Below are positions 23,896 to 33,861 of a stretch of DNA of 64,000 nt, piece after piece. The stretch lies in contig JAFUOQ010000016.1 of assembly GCA_017472695.1 (NCBI GenBank), forward strand, positions 89,944 to 153,943, read 5' to 3'. A model generated the notes under the pieces. It saw only the letters and a list, made by a program, of their open reading frames with translations. It did no database searches and had not been told where the DNA came from. Origin of the DNA: Clostridia bacterium (lineage in GTDB: Bacteria > Bacillota > Clostridia > Oscillospirales > CAG-272). Numbering within the stretch: position 1 is the first letter of the stretch; every line of letters begins with the position of its first letter. A program made the translations under genes and the position numbers.

Positions 23896-26796
23896 TTATA
23901 CGTCAAATTCGCAATCCCAGACCTCAACACCAGAGCCAGCAAAAACGCTATCAAGGCGTTCCTTCAGGTCTTCTCTTGTGATTCCACGCTTCATTACAAC
24001 CTGCAAAAATCCGCCACCTCCTGCGCCACAAATCATTTTTCCATCAATCAAGTCCTCAATTGCGATAAAAATTTGATCAATGCAAGTGTTGGTGCTACCG
24101 CTATCGAGTTTTTTTGACAGCTCCCAGTGAGCGTTCAACAGCTCGGCAAATGCAGTTAAATTACCCTTTTCCAAGGTTGCCTTCATTATTATAGCAAGGC
24201 GTTGAATTTCTGTCAGCACAGTTGTCGCTTCCTTGTTTGAGCCGATGTACTTGCCCACAACCTCACGTAGCAGGTTTCTAGCCAAGCGACGTTGACCTGT
24301 GTATATAATAGCGTATCTCTTATTTAGCTCGTCAATTGTTGCATCGGGTATATTGAGCCTTGCACTATTAACCTGCTGCTTTATTCCCTTTTCGGAATAA
24401 ACAAGCTTAAAGCCCTTGTCAAGACCGCCCATTTGATCCTGCCAGCCACCACCCGTTGACATAATTTGTTCCATCCAAATCACCTTTTCGCAGATTTGCT
24501 CGTCGTTTAATGACAGCCCAAAGAAATCTGAAAGCCCTTTGATGCAAGCGGCGGAAAGTATTGAGCTTGTGCCAAGACCAGAGCCACGAGGAATGTCTAT
24601 AGCTCCTGTCGAAAGATAGATTCCTCCACCTATTCTCGTCAAAATTTCATCAAAAGAAACATCTTGTGAATGAGGTATTACGCCTATTGCTATAAGTGCA
24701 GCCTTGTGTAGAGCAAATGGGTCAGATGGGTCTTTACAGCTTTGAAGCTCCGCCAAAGAAGTAAATTCAGCATAAGAATCGTTATCTGTGCTAGTTAAAA
24801 CAATCTTTTTTTCGTCAAGCCTTTTAGCCTCAACCTCTATTGGATATTTACCGTTTAGCTTTATCGCCGCATTAACAACCGTTCCACCATTTTCCAAGCA
24901 ATATGGGGGCGTGTCGGACCAACCTCCGCCAAAATTAACTCTTACAGGTAAACGAGTAATTATTTCATTCTTTGCAATTTTTAAGCTGTCGTTATACATA
25001 TCGGATGTATGGGTTTTAAGAATAGCTTGACAAATTGTATCGAAGCAAGTATTTAAATAAATTTCCGAGCTATCATCCTTAACAAGCTGTGAAAGATAAT
25101 AATAAATGCGAATCTTTTTCGAAAAGTCCTCAAGTAATGAATCGTCTAGGTTGTCGGCAATTTTTAAAAGTCCGTCAATTATTCGCTTTGACAAGCCACT
25201 TTTAAATACTCCGTCGAGGCTTTGAACCGAAGTGCGATTGTCAATTGCCTCAAGTATAGTTTCTACCTTTACTCTATCATCAAGCTTTGCTTGCCACATA
25301 GGTATAGCGGTGGTGTCCGCCATATTAAAGCTATCGCAAAGAGATAGCGCATTTTCGGATTTTTGCCCAACCAGTGTCGCTTTTAGAGCATTTTCCATAG
25401 TGTCACATGGTACAAAAAGCTTGCTTGTCCACAGTGGCTCATCAAGAGGCTTTCCCATCCATGAAGATTCCTTTGGGTTGTCGTCAATTCCATACATTCT
25501 TACGACAAATTTACCGTCCTTTAGCTTTAGCCCATGCAAAACCGTATTGTCAGGTATTTGCTGACCATTTAAGGTGACACCACTTATTACGCAGCCACGA
25601 CCAATGGTAGTGTTTCTATGAATGTAGCTATCCTCAATATAAGAGCCCCTGCCAACCATGGCATTTTTTAGGCTAATATAAGAATTTGAGGATGCAAATG
25701 CTGTATTTTTGTTATTAGTATTAACATTAGCCGACCAATCAAGATATGAGTATTCAGGCATATCCTTGGTCATAAGCTTCAAAAGCTCCTTGGTTGTGCC
25801 AAAGTGAATAAAGGAAGCTGGAGAAAAGCGAAGTAAACGCATTTTATAATTGTGAAGCTTGTCCCATATCTCTTCTCTGCATCTTTTAAGCTCCGGTGAA
25901 AACTCGCCTTCCGGTGTTTCGTTATAAAAGTCCTCAAGGGTTGAGCTTGCAGCTAGTGGATATAGAAAATCCGCATAGAAGGAAAGGCGCACGTGATCGT
26001 TTACATAACAGTTAAATTTATCATCTGTATCAACCAAGGAATATAGGTCATTTAAGAGGTTCCCATCAAAAACGACCGCCCCTGTGTCTATATTTACGTT
26101 ATTATTCTTATCAACTGCACCACATTCAGTTAGCTTTTCAACGCTTTGCTTATGTAGAAACCTTTCCACATTTCCTTTGTCATTGCCAAGGAATACTCCA
26201 TGATTTTTGCCCGTTTCAACATTCTCTTTTATGGAGAGTGCCATTGCACCCTTGGAATAGAAATCAAGCTGAAGTGGGTTAAATAAAAGCAGCACGTCAC
26301 CAGAGCAAACAAGCATACCGCTGCTCATTCTCGCAGGCACAGCCGTCATGCCAATGATAAACTCGTCAAAAAGCGTTGATCGTCTGCCATCCGGCAATTC
26401 TCTTGGAACAGGAGAAAACAGCTTTCCGCATGCGGAATATTGTGGCACACGCTTGGAGTCGCCTCCCGAATGAATACAAAGTATTTTTACACCTGTAAAG
26501 TCATTACTGTTTCTTTGTTGTGCAATGTATTTTAGCACATTTAAGGTAGCTCCGCCAGAGCCAACGCGCTTGCCATCTGGGTCAGGCAAAACAGCATAAT
26601 GAGTCCTTGAAGGCAAGCTTCCATCATTTAGGCGCGCGTTTATCTGCAAACGATAAAACTCCGCCTGCGCTTCGTTAGACGCAGTCAAAACAATATAATC
26701 CCATACAGGATATTTTTCCTTTTTTAATGATTTCTCATATTCGGAATAAGAATCAATATAAGACTGTCTTAAAAATAGATTCTTGTATTTTAACAT
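23896..26796 (-). CDS. fkp: Bifunctional L-fucokinase / fucose-1-phosphate guanylyltransferase-like enzyme
   Basis: A 966-residue fusion with the domain order of Bacteroides Fkp (949 residues). The N-terminal half is a sugar-1-phosphate nucleotidyltransferase of the fucokinase/GDP-fucose pyrophosphorylase family, with PDGKRVGSGGATLNVL near 70 and CIHSGGDSKRVPQ near 105, and a left-handed helix-like segment near 390. The C-terminal part is a GHMP kinase: RLPVRVNFGGGWSDTPPY near 615 and the glycine-rich DIPRGSGLGTSSILSAA near 735; GAGGGGFLQVVMKRG is the last kinase block. The expected product is GDP-L-fucose from free fucose, GTP and ATP. A related heptose substrate cannot be excluded, because kinase and transferase families overlap. 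ATG follows GGAGGAC. It lies 19 bp from the RmlB gene. Confidence 0.75.
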   Translation of the reverse strand: MLKYKNLFLRQSYIDSYSEYEKSLKKEKYPVWDYIVLTASNEAQAEFYRLQINARLNDGSLPSRTHYAVLPDPDGKRVGSGGATLNVLKYIAQQRNSNDFTGVKILCIHSGGDSKRVPQYSACGKLFSPVPRELPDGRRSTLFDEFIIGMTAVPARMSSGMLVCSGDVLLLFNPLQLDFYSKGAMALSIKENVETGKNHGVFLGNDKGNVERFLHKQSVEKLTECGAVDKNNNVNIDTGAVVFDGNLLNDLYSLVDTDDKFNCYVNDHVRLSFYADFLYPLAASSTLEDFYNETPEGEFSPELKRCREEIWDKLHNYKMRLLRFSPASFIHFGTTKELLKLMTKDMPEYSYLDWSANVNTNNKNTAFASSNSYISLKNAMVGRGSYIEDSYIHRNTTIGRGCVISGVTLNGQQIPDNTVLHGLKLKDGKFVVRMYGIDDNPKESSWMGKPLDEPLWTSKLFVPCDTMENALKATLVGQKSENALSLCDSFNMADTTAIPMWQAKLDDRVKVETILEAIDNRTSVQSLDGVFKSGLSKRIIDGLLKIADNLDDSLLEDFSKKIRIYYYLSQLVKDDSSEIYLNTCFDTICQAILKTHTSDMYNDSLKIAKNEIITRLPVRVNFGGGWSDTPPYCLENGGTVVNAAIKLNGKYPIEVEAKRLDEKKIVLTSTDNDSYAEFTSLAELQSCKDPSDPFALHKAALIAIGVIPHSQDVSFDEILTRIGGGIYLSTGAIDIPRGSGLGTSSILSAACIKGLSDFFGLSLNDEQICEKVIWMEQIMSTGGGWQDQMGGLDKGFKLVYSEKGIKQQVNSARLNIPDATIDELNKRYAIIYTGQRRLARNLLREVVGKYIGSNKEATTVLTEIQRLAIIMKATLEKGNLTAFAELLNAHWELSKKLDSGSTNTCIDQIFIAIEDLIDGKMICGAGGGGFLQVVMKRGITREDLKERLDSVFAGSGVEVWDCEFDV

Positions 26797-26815
26797 AACG
26801 TCCTCCGATTATTTT

Positions 26816-27835
26816 TTATCTGTTCTCGTATATTTTTTCATAGTGATTTTGGTATTCGCCTGAAATTATAGCTTCCCACCATTTTCTGTTTTCTAGATAC
26901 CAGGTTATTGTCTTCTCTATTCCGTCTGCAAATTTGGTTTGTGGTAGCCAACCAAGCTCTTTGTGGATTTTGGTCGGGTCAATTGCATAACGCAAATCAT
27001 GTCCCTTCCGGTCGGCAACATATGTGATTAATTTCTCACTTTTTTCAAGCCTTTTACATATAAGCTTGACAATATCAATATTGGCAATTTCATTATGTCC
27101 ACCAACGTTGTAAATCTCACCAGCTGTGCCCTTATGAATTATTAAATCAATTGCCTTGCAATGGTCCTCAACGTAGAGCCAATCACGAATATTTTCGCCT
27201 TTTCCGTACACTGGTAAGGCTTTTTCATTAAGTGCGTTGAGAATCATCAATGGAATCAGCTTCTCCGGAAATTGATATGGACCATAGTTGTTTGAGCATC
27301 TAGAAATGGTCACAGGCAATCCATAGGTTCTATTATATGCAAGCACTAAAAGATCTGCGCTTGCTTTTGATGCGCTATATGGACTACTTGGCTTAAGAGA
27401 TGTTTTCTCCGTAAAAAGCAAGTCCTTTTTATCAAGAGGCAAATCTCCATAAACCTCATCGGTTGACACTTGATGATATCGCTCGATACCATATTTCAGA
27501 CACGCATCCATCAAAACTTGAGTGCCAAGAATGTTTGTTTTTAAAAACACCTCGGGATTATCAATAGAACGGTCAACGTGGCTTTCCGCTGCAAGGTTTA
27601 CAACGATATTTGGCTTTTCAGCTTCAAATATTTTGTAAATTGCTTCTCTGTCGCATATATCTGTTTTATAGAATTTGAAATTAGGATTTAGAAATGCTTT
27701 TTCAAGTGTGGAAAGATTCCCTGCGTAAGTTAGGCAGTCTATGCACACTATTCTGTAATTACTATATTTTTCAAGCATATAGTAAACGAAGTTGGAGCCA
27801 ATAAACCCAGCCCCGCCTGTCACAATAATGGTCAT
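26816..27835 (-). CDS. rfbB: dTDP-glucose 4,6-dehydratase
   Basis: A 339-residue short-chain dehydratase/epimerase-fold enzyme. The NAD site is TGGAGFIGSNF at 6-16, the catalytic block is STDEVYGDLP near 125 and the YSASK motif near 155; CSNNYGPYQFPEKLIPLMI is typical of RmlB. It converts dTDP-glucose to dTDP-4-keto-6-deoxyglucose, the branch point to rhamnose and other 6-deoxy sugars. RmlA, RmlC and RmlD are not in the window, so they would have to be encoded elsewhere or the keto sugar is used by another enzyme. It sits inside the operon, 19 bp after the iron-sulfur gene. Confidence 0.92.
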   Translation of the reverse strand: MTIIVTGGAGFIGSNFVYYMLEKYSNYRIVCIDCLTYAGNLSTLEKAFLNPNFKFYKTDICDREAIYKIFEAEKPNIVVNLAAESHVDRSIDNPEVFLKTNILGTQVLMDACLKYGIERYHQVSTDEVYGDLPLDKKDLLFTEKTSLKPSSPYSASKASADLLVLAYNRTYGLPVTISRCSNNYGPYQFPEKLIPLMILNALNEKALPVYGKGENIRDWLYVEDHCKAIDLIIHKGTAGEIYNVGGHNEIANIDIVKLICKRLEKSEKLITYVADRKGHDLRYAIDPTKIHKELGWLPQTKFADGIEKTITWYLENRKWWEAIISGEYQNHYEKIYENR

Positions 27836-27853
27836 AGCGTCCTCCTTCTATTA

Positions 27854-28993
27854 TTATTTAAAGACTTTTTTCAATGTTCTTTTAAGTTTTGATTTTACTT
27901 TTTGCAGAAGCGTGCGCTTTGTATATTTTTCAACCAATTTATCAAAGTTTTCACTCTCGATTTTTTGCATAAAGCTATTGCGCTTCTTGGACTTTTCAAC
28001 AGATTTTACAGCAGATGGATTATTCAAAAGTGCCAAATCTACATCTACCGCCTTGATAACCAATCCGCTTGATATTCTTTCTAGCATTTCTTTTCCGTTT
28101 TCGGTATGAATAAGAACGAGTGATGTACCCTTATTATCATTCAATTCAGGAGCTACATTATTGATTCCCCAAAAATCCGCTAAGGTCAAATCACTTGCTC
28201 TATTTTTCGATTTAAAGACGCAATTATAGCACGAGTGTCTTAAACACAAATCGCTTAAGAATGCTTTTATGTATTTATCATCTTTAGCAAGACTTTTATA
28301 TTCCAGTGTATCCTCAAAAGAAATCAACACTGAATAATTTCCCCAGCCAAAGCTCTTGTTTCTAAAGCTTGCACTGCGCACCTTTGATGAACTTTTGGAT
28401 TGTAAATATTCTTGCCATACCTTTGGAGAAGGAACACCATGACAAATAAGATCAGATGTCAAAAGATTATCATATTTCTTATTAAGATATTTAAGCAACC
28501 CCTCTATTTGACAAGGAGTACCAGTAAAGTATACCTCTGTGCCATTATCAAGAAAGCTTTTAACTTGCTTGTATGTATCACCAATTGTGCTTTGAACGTA
28601 CTTTGAGCCTCTTAATTTGGTGAGGTCTTCAACATTATCAACGCAAATGTGCTTAACGTCAAAGCCTTCGTCAAAGGCAGCGCCAAAAAACACTCCGCCG
28701 TTTGCAATTACCTGCTCGGCAATAGCAGTAAAAATACCGCCAGATGAGCTTTGAAGTCTTATTTTTTCATTCTTGTTGATGGCTGCATACGCCTTTGTGT
28801 CTGAAGAAACGATATTTTTTGAAATTATTGGGCATGCCCTTTCGCACAAGCCACAATCAATGCATCTATCCAAATCTACATTTGGATAAAGAAAGCCCTC
28901 GTCGTCCCTTTCCATACTTATACAGCTTTTAGGGCAAGCCATAGCACAAGCATGACAGCCCGAGCATTTTGATTTATCGAATATTTTAATCAT
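27854..28993 (-). CDS. Coenzyme F420 hydrogenase beta-subunit-like iron-sulfur protein
   Basis: A 379-residue protein with two [4Fe-4S] ferredoxin motifs (C10, C13, C16, C20 and CIDCGLCERACP near 41-52), followed by the FrhB N- and C-terminal family domains (LQSSSGGIFTAIAEQVI, FTGTPCQIEGLLKYL, LICHGVPSPKVWQEYL). In Firmicutes such proteins are frequently encoded next to polysaccharide pyruvyl transferases, as here. They are thought to be electron-transfer or oxidoreductase partners in glycan modification; the substrate is not established. The C-terminal 30 residues are basic. Ribosome site is weak. Confidence 0.82.
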   Translation of the reverse strand: MIKIFDKSKCSGCHACAMACPKSCISMERDDEGFLYPNVDLDRCIDCGLCERACPIISKNIVSSDTKAYAAINKNEKIRLQSSSGGIFTAIAEQVIANGGVFFGAAFDEGFDVKHICVDNVEDLTKLRGSKYVQSTIGDTYKQVKSFLDNGTEVYFTGTPCQIEGLLKYLNKKYDNLLTSDLICHGVPSPKVWQEYLQSKSSSKVRSASFRNKSFGWGNYSVLISFEDTLEYKSLAKDDKYIKAFLSDLCLRHSCYNCVFKSKNRASDLTLADFWGINNVAPELNDNKGTSLVLIHTENGKEMLERISSGLVIKAVDVDLALLNNPSAVKSVEKSKKRNSFMQKIESENFDKLVEKYTKRTLLQKVKSKLKRTLKKVFK

Positions 28994-29049
28994 TTTTCGT
29001 ATTATTCACCTATAATATTTTTGAAAACTATTTACTTTCATTTGCGTTT

Positions 29050-30198
29050 TCAGTAATTTTCTTTCAAGCATTTATTATTTATGCTTTCTTGCAAATATAA
29101 TATAGATTTTTGTTTCATCGCTTCAAATTTTTCAAACGGCTTAGAATAATCAATATCCATCTTTTGCTCATACCAAGCTTCGTTGGTTTCAATATCTTTA
29201 CAAATCCTGTACTCAGCATCGAACATAGATAACAAGGATGTCAATCTTGTAAGCATATCCTTGTGTTTCATTCTTTCAAAAACAAAGAATTGTTTATGAT
29301 ATAGCAATGAAAAAACACTCGCATGAAAGCTATCAGTCAAAACGAATTCAGCGTTTTTTATAAATGATATGAAATCGGCAGGTGAAACGTCAGAATATTC
29401 GCTGTCTGCAAACTCTCTTTTAGACGATAGATACGCTATGGATACAAGTTTTAAATTTTTAGCGTGAGCAAATTCTTTTGCTCTCTTTTCAAACATTTCG
29501 TTATTGGACAAGAAATAACAGAAAACATATTTTTCTTGCTCTCTTCTTGAAGTGCAAATCTCATCCCATTCTTCGTGTGAAATCAGCATTGTCGGATCAA
29601 GAACCCATTCGACCTTTACCGGAGAAACATCCTCAATCAAATCAACAGTGTTTTTTTCTCTAACAGAAACGGCAGAATAGTCCTTTAAAGAGTTAGCAAA
29701 TACGTCTTTTTGCGCCTCTGTAAGTGAATTTCGTGATATGCTAGCAGCATATGATATTTTAATTTTTCCACTTGGCACAAAATCAAGTCTATATGCTCGT
29801 TCCCACATTATCGGATTCCAAACCTGATCGCTTCCTGTTATAAATACATCATAATCATTCACACATCGATCTATATTTTTGTGATTGTATATTTTATCAC
29901 TATGTGGAATGCTTAATCCAAATGCTTTTATCGCCTTAGCCTTTGCAGTTCTCGCCTTTTTTCTTTTTCTTCTCGCCGGAATTAAAAAATTCGCAGATAA
30001 TATTAATATTTTTTTTACAAAATTTTTAATTATTTGAAGAACTGGCTTTTTTTGCTCACGACCATAGATATACGAGATCTGTTCAACCTTGTCATCCTCA
30101 TCTTTGATTTTTTCAATTGCTTTCACGAGCGCGTACGCCTGTAAATTTCCACCATAATTAACACTATTATGGTACATTGTAATTATACCAATTCTCAT
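29050..30198 (-). CDS. Polysaccharide pyruvyl transferase family protein
   Basis: A 382-residue protein of the CsaB/WcaK family (PF04230). The N terminus IGIITMYHNSVNYGGNLQAYAL and the later block FVLTDSFHASVFSLLYHKQFFVF are the family signatures; ITGSDQVWNPIMW near residue 116 is also typical. These enzymes transfer pyruvate from phosphoenolpyruvate onto a sugar to form a ketal, giving negative charge to the glycan. Pairing with the adjacent F420 hydrogenase beta-like protein is common. It starts 2 bp after the flippase gene ends. Confidence 0.85.
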   Translation of the reverse strand: MRIGIITMYHNSVNYGGNLQAYALVKAIEKIKDEDDKVEQISYIYGREQKKPVLQIIKNFVKKILILSANFLIPARRKRKKARTAKAKAIKAFGLSIPHSDKIYNHKNIDRCVNDYDVFITGSDQVWNPIMWERAYRLDFVPSGKIKISYAASISRNSLTEAQKDVFANSLKDYSAVSVREKNTVDLIEDVSPVKVEWVLDPTMLISHEEWDEICTSRREQEKYVFCYFLSNNEMFEKRAKEFAHAKNLKLVSIAYLSSKREFADSEYSDVSPADFISFIKNAEFVLTDSFHASVFSLLYHKQFFVFERMKHKDMLTRLTSLLSMFDAEYRICKDIETNEAWYEQKMDIDYSKPFEKFEAMKQKSILYLQESINNKCLKENY

Positions 30199-30199
30199 T

Positions 30200-31729
30200 T
30201 TATTTATTCTTTATTTTCCTTAATTTATTTTTCAAAAATGTTGCCATTCCTTTTCGCTGTTGCCTGTCGAATCCTACAAGGAAAGCCAAAAGCAAATACA
30301 CCACAGATATAACAATAGCTATCGCAACAAACAATATCCACGAATCTACTTCAATAGCATTGCAAATAGGGAATCCAATCAATAAGCAAAGGGCAACTGG
30401 TATTAGCATTCTCAATTGGCATTTCAATACAAAATGTCCCATTTCCAATTTCATAACTTTTTTATAAATAATTATCAGTATAGTTATTCTAACTATATAG
30501 GCAATTAAAATTGATACACAGGCACCAATGACTCCCCATAAATAAGACATCACGAACGAAAGCGCTATGTTAACTATTCCTGATACGATTTCTGCTAAAG
30601 CTTGCCACTTTATTTTGTTTTTAACGATTACAGCGGTATGTGCCACTTGCATTGAATTGTAAAAAAATCCTGGAACCAAGACAAGAAGTAATCCATAATA
30701 TGCTGCTAAATAAGTTTCCCCAAGCCACATACGTATAAACGGCTGACCTAATAATGCAAAACCAACTATTATAAGTCCGTTTAAGGCTGCTTGATATTTA
30801 CCAACGCTGATGAGCAACTTATTGATTTCTTTACTGTGCTCGTTTTTTGAATATATTTGCGTAATTTTTGGCAAAAACATACCCTTTATAGCTGTAGTAA
30901 TAACATAAGAATATCCTTCAATTTGTGATACTACACCAAAAACAGCAATAGCGGTAGATGCCGAAGCCGCAACTACTCCAAGAATATTTGGAGTGATTCC
31001 AATTATCAATCTTTGCGACATAGTTATTACCGTCATCCAGGCTGAAAATTTAAATATTTCTTTGTAAAGACCTTTGTCACTATATCTAAAGTTTGTTTTA
31101 ACAGGCGTCGTCGTCTTTATAACTATAAGCTTGTATATAATAATTACTATACCAACCGCTGCATGAATAGTAACAAGTGCGTATAATCCACCGCCCAAAA
31201 TTAATGTTACTATTGTAATTGTAACAAGCAAAAATCTATACAACAGGTCTGCAAATTTTAATTGAATAAACTTTTCGTATGCATTTATTATTCCGCTTAA
31301 GTTAAGAAATGGGAAATTAATAACCGCAAACGATGCTGATATAATATATACTATTTTAAATCTTTCAATTTCTTCGGGGGTTAGCTTAACATATATAACA
31401 TCTATCAAAAAGAACGCAACAAACAATGCAATAAAAATAATTAAGTCAATAATTAAAAACAATTTGTATATTGCGCCTAAAAAATTATTAACTTTTTCTT
31501 GTGATCCTTCTGAACGGTATTTTGAAACATATCGAGATGTAGCAGTGCTCAATCCAAAATCAACTATAAACAAAGAAATCAAAGAATTAGCTAATGTGTA
31601 GAGTCCATAGTCAGAATCGCCAATTTGACCGATAATCCATGGTGTATAAAGCAATCCAACTACAATGTTTATCGCTATTGAAGCGTATGACATTATAGCC
31701 CCAATACCCATTTGTTTTTTACTAGACAT
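30200..31729 (-). CDS. Polysaccharide flippase (Wzx, MATE/MOP superfamily)
   Basis: A 509-residue integral membrane protein with about twelve to fourteen hydrophobic helices. Its N terminus (GIGAIMSYASIAINIVVGLLYTPWIIGQIGDSDYGLYTLANSL) is characteristic of oligosaccharide-repeat flippases of the MOP superfamily. It would move the undecaprenyl-linked repeat unit across the membrane. It fits with the EpsG-type polymerase at 36.3-37.4 kb as a Wzx/Wzy pathway. ATG has AGAGGG upstream. Confidence 0.88.
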   Translation of the reverse strand: MSSKKQMGIGAIMSYASIAINIVVGLLYTPWIIGQIGDSDYGLYTLANSLISLFIVDFGLSTATSRYVSKYRSEGSQEKVNNFLGAIYKLFLIIDLIIFIALFVAFFLIDVIYVKLTPEEIERFKIVYIISASFAVINFPFLNLSGIINAYEKFIQLKFADLLYRFLLVTITIVTLILGGGLYALVTIHAAVGIVIIIYKLIVIKTTTPVKTNFRYSDKGLYKEIFKFSAWMTVITMSQRLIIGITPNILGVVAASASTAIAVFGVVSQIEGYSYVITTAIKGMFLPKITQIYSKNEHSKEINKLLISVGKYQAALNGLIIVGFALLGQPFIRMWLGETYLAAYYGLLLVLVPGFFYNSMQVAHTAVIVKNKIKWQALAEIVSGIVNIALSFVMSYLWGVIGACVSILIAYIVRITILIIIYKKVMKLEMGHFVLKCQLRMLIPVALCLLIGFPICNAIEVDSWILFVAIAIVISVVYLLLAFLVGFDRQQRKGMATFLKNKLRKIKNK

Positions 31730-31730
31730 T

Positions 31731-32675
31731 TTACCCTCTATGTTTTATTTTATATAAAAACTTATAAATAAAATACATTCTATGAGTTATAACAGAAAAC
31801 CATTTTTTATCAAATGCTATTGCAGGTGCAAAGCTTTTTTTGTTTTTAATTATGTATTTTATAAGTTCTTTTTCTGTTTTTTTGTATCCTTTTGCTCTTC
31901 CTGTGCACATTTTCAAAAGGAGAGCCATATTTGCTTTTATGCGCAAATTTACTATTTTATCCTTGAGATGAGGATAAAGCTTACTTATAAGCTCTTCCTT
32001 TTTTTGAGCAAAATAAAGTATATCAAAGTATTTTTCAGAAAAAGCTCCTCTTGATGCACTTCCTTCGGTTGGATACACCTTATATACATTTTTTTCCGTA
32101 TGTATAACCTTTGGTTGTTTCAATGCACATGTAAAGCAAAAGAAACTGTCCTCGTGTATTTTTCTACCTTCTTTAAATCTTACATCAGCACCTAAAAAAG
32201 CTTTTTTAAACAATTTTCTCACAGAATAACCTATATGGTGATCCTCTATGCATTTAATTAAAAACTCTTCACCAGTTAAGCTAAGCTCTTCTGGCAATAC
32301 ACCATCTTCTTCTGATTTTTTTGCATTTACAATGTCGGCATCGTTTTTTAGTGCTATATCAAGCATTAATTCTATTGCATCAGGTAGAAGCTCATCATCT
32401 GCGTCCAAAAACGAGATGTAGTTGCCTGTTGAATTATCAATACCTATATTTCTTGCACGGCAAACACCACCATTATCGGTGGAGATTAGCTTTATATTGT
32501 CATATTTTTCAGTGTATGTCTTAACCTTTTCCTCGGTTTTGTCCTTTGAGCCGTCATTGATTACCACGATTTCTACATTGTCGTGTGTTTGGTTAAGAGC
32601 AGAGTTAATCGCCCTGTCTATAAACGGCTCCGCATTATATGCGGGAATTACAACACTAACCTTTTCTTTTTTCAT
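31731..32675 (-). CDS. Glycosyltransferase family 2
   Basis: A 314-residue GT-A enzyme: VSVVIPAYNAEPFIDRAINS at the N terminus, VVINDGSKDKTEE near 36, and the DxD-like SFLDADDELLPD near 90. It would add a sugar from a nucleotide donor to the growing repeat unit at the inner face of the membrane. Hydrophobic content at the C terminus is low. It overlaps the preceding GT4 gene by 4 bp. Donor and acceptor cannot be predicted. Confidence 0.88.
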   Translation of the reverse strand: MKKEKVSVVIPAYNAEPFIDRAINSALNQTHDNVEIVVINDGSKDKTEEKVKTYTEKYDNIKLISTDNGGVCRARNIGIDNSTGNYISFLDADDELLPDAIELMLDIALKNDADIVNAKKSEEDGVLPEELSLTGEEFLIKCIEDHHIGYSVRKLFKKAFLGADVRFKEGRKIHEDSFFCFTCALKQPKVIHTEKNVYKVYPTEGSASRGAFSEKYFDILYFAQKKEELISKLYPHLKDKIVNLRIKANMALLLKMCTGRAKGYKKTEKELIKYIIKNKKSFAPAIAFDKKWFSVITHRMYFIYKFLYKIKHRG

Positions 32676-33841
32676 TTTTTCCTCTTATGCACCTCGGCAA
32701 CGGAGCAAGGTCCGCCCTCATATAATGTGCATTTTTTATTATTCTTCAATTCTTCTGCTAAAATCAATAGTCTTTCTGTGGCAACTGTAGCATTCCATTC
32801 GTTTTTCATTGTGTTATATGCGTTTTTGCCCATTTCTTTTCTTTTTTCTCGGTTGTCTAATAGGTATTTTACCTTTTCGTAGAGCTCGTCAACGCTATCA
32901 TTATGATATATTGCTCCATTTTTGCCGTCGTTTAGTAAATATGGTACAGCACCTATATTGTTGTTAGCCACTACTGCACAGGCACTATTCATGGATTCGT
33001 TAAGAACTGCACCCCATCCCTCTTGCCTATCCGATGTAAACAGGAAAATCTCACTTTTCTCCATATATTCTCTTACTGCCTCTGGGCTCATTGAGCCAAG
33101 AATGTGCACACAATCATCTAGGTTGTTCACAAGCACTGCCTTAACAAGCTCTGCATACAAATTACCCGTACCTATCATATTAAGGTCAAATTTATATCCT
33201 TCAGACTTTAATCGTCTTGCTACCTCCACTGCATATTCAGGGTGCTTCCAGTCAATTATTCTACCGCACCACAAAAGCGAATTTTCCTTTTTGTCATCAA
33301 TAAATATGTCTATGTCCTCATATTCTTTAACCTCTGGAAAATAGCCCCACTTATATGCTTTGCCAATGAATGTCTTTGTTCTTGCGTAGTCATCAGCTAC
33401 GTACGCTCCTGCACATAGTAAAAAAAGCTTTTTATGTATATTATGAGTAAAATAATACTTTATTTTGCGTGGAAACATCGTATACCATTTTGGCTCTTTC
33501 TTATAAAGCCTTTCTGTATACTTAAATGTTATTTTTTTCTTTTTAATTCTTTGCTTTACAAAAGCCTCAAGTCCCCAACCATATACAACAATATCGGCTT
33601 CATTTATAATAGCTACTGCATTGCTTGCGTTTTCTTTTGATTCATATGCCTTTAAAACAAAATCATACATATCATTCATATCGTGATATCCAAGCTGCTT
33701 TCTTACGCTTGGAACGGGAGTGGTTGCTACAAAAACAAAGCTATCATTAGTTTTTTTGAGCATTTCCTTGCAAAATGGTAATTGGTGATGATTCAAGTAG
33801 TTTGAAACAAAAACCACTTTGTTTTTACTTTTCAAGCCCAT
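32672..33841 (-). CDS. Glycosyltransferase, GT4 type
   Basis: A 389-residue GT-B enzyme. The C-terminal donor domain shows WCGRIIDWKHPEYAVEVARRL near residue 195 and the E-x7-E-like block FTSDRQEGWGAVLNESMNSACAVVANN near 270. The N-terminal half (KVVFVSNYLNHHQLPFCKEM) is the acceptor domain. It is followed by a coupled GT2 gene (4-bp overlap). Confidence 0.85.
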   Translation of the reverse strand: MGLKSKNKVVFVSNYLNHHQLPFCKEMLKKTNDSFVFVATTPVPSVRKQLGYHDMNDMYDFVLKAYESKENASNAVAIINEADIVVYGWGLEAFVKQRIKKKKITFKYTERLYKKEPKWYTMFPRKIKYYFTHNIHKKLFLLCAGAYVADDYARTKTFIGKAYKWGYFPEVKEYEDIDIFIDDKKENSLLWCGRIIDWKHPEYAVEVARRLKSEGYKFDLNMIGTGNLYAELVKAVLVNNLDDCVHILGSMSPEAVREYMEKSEIFLFTSDRQEGWGAVLNESMNSACAVVANNNIGAVPYLLNDGKNGAIYHNDSVDELYEKVKYLLDNREKRKEMGKNAYNTMKNEWNATVATERLLILAEELKNNKKCTLYEGGPCSVAEVHKRKK

Positions 33842-33861
33842 TTCGTCCCTCTTGTTTTTCT

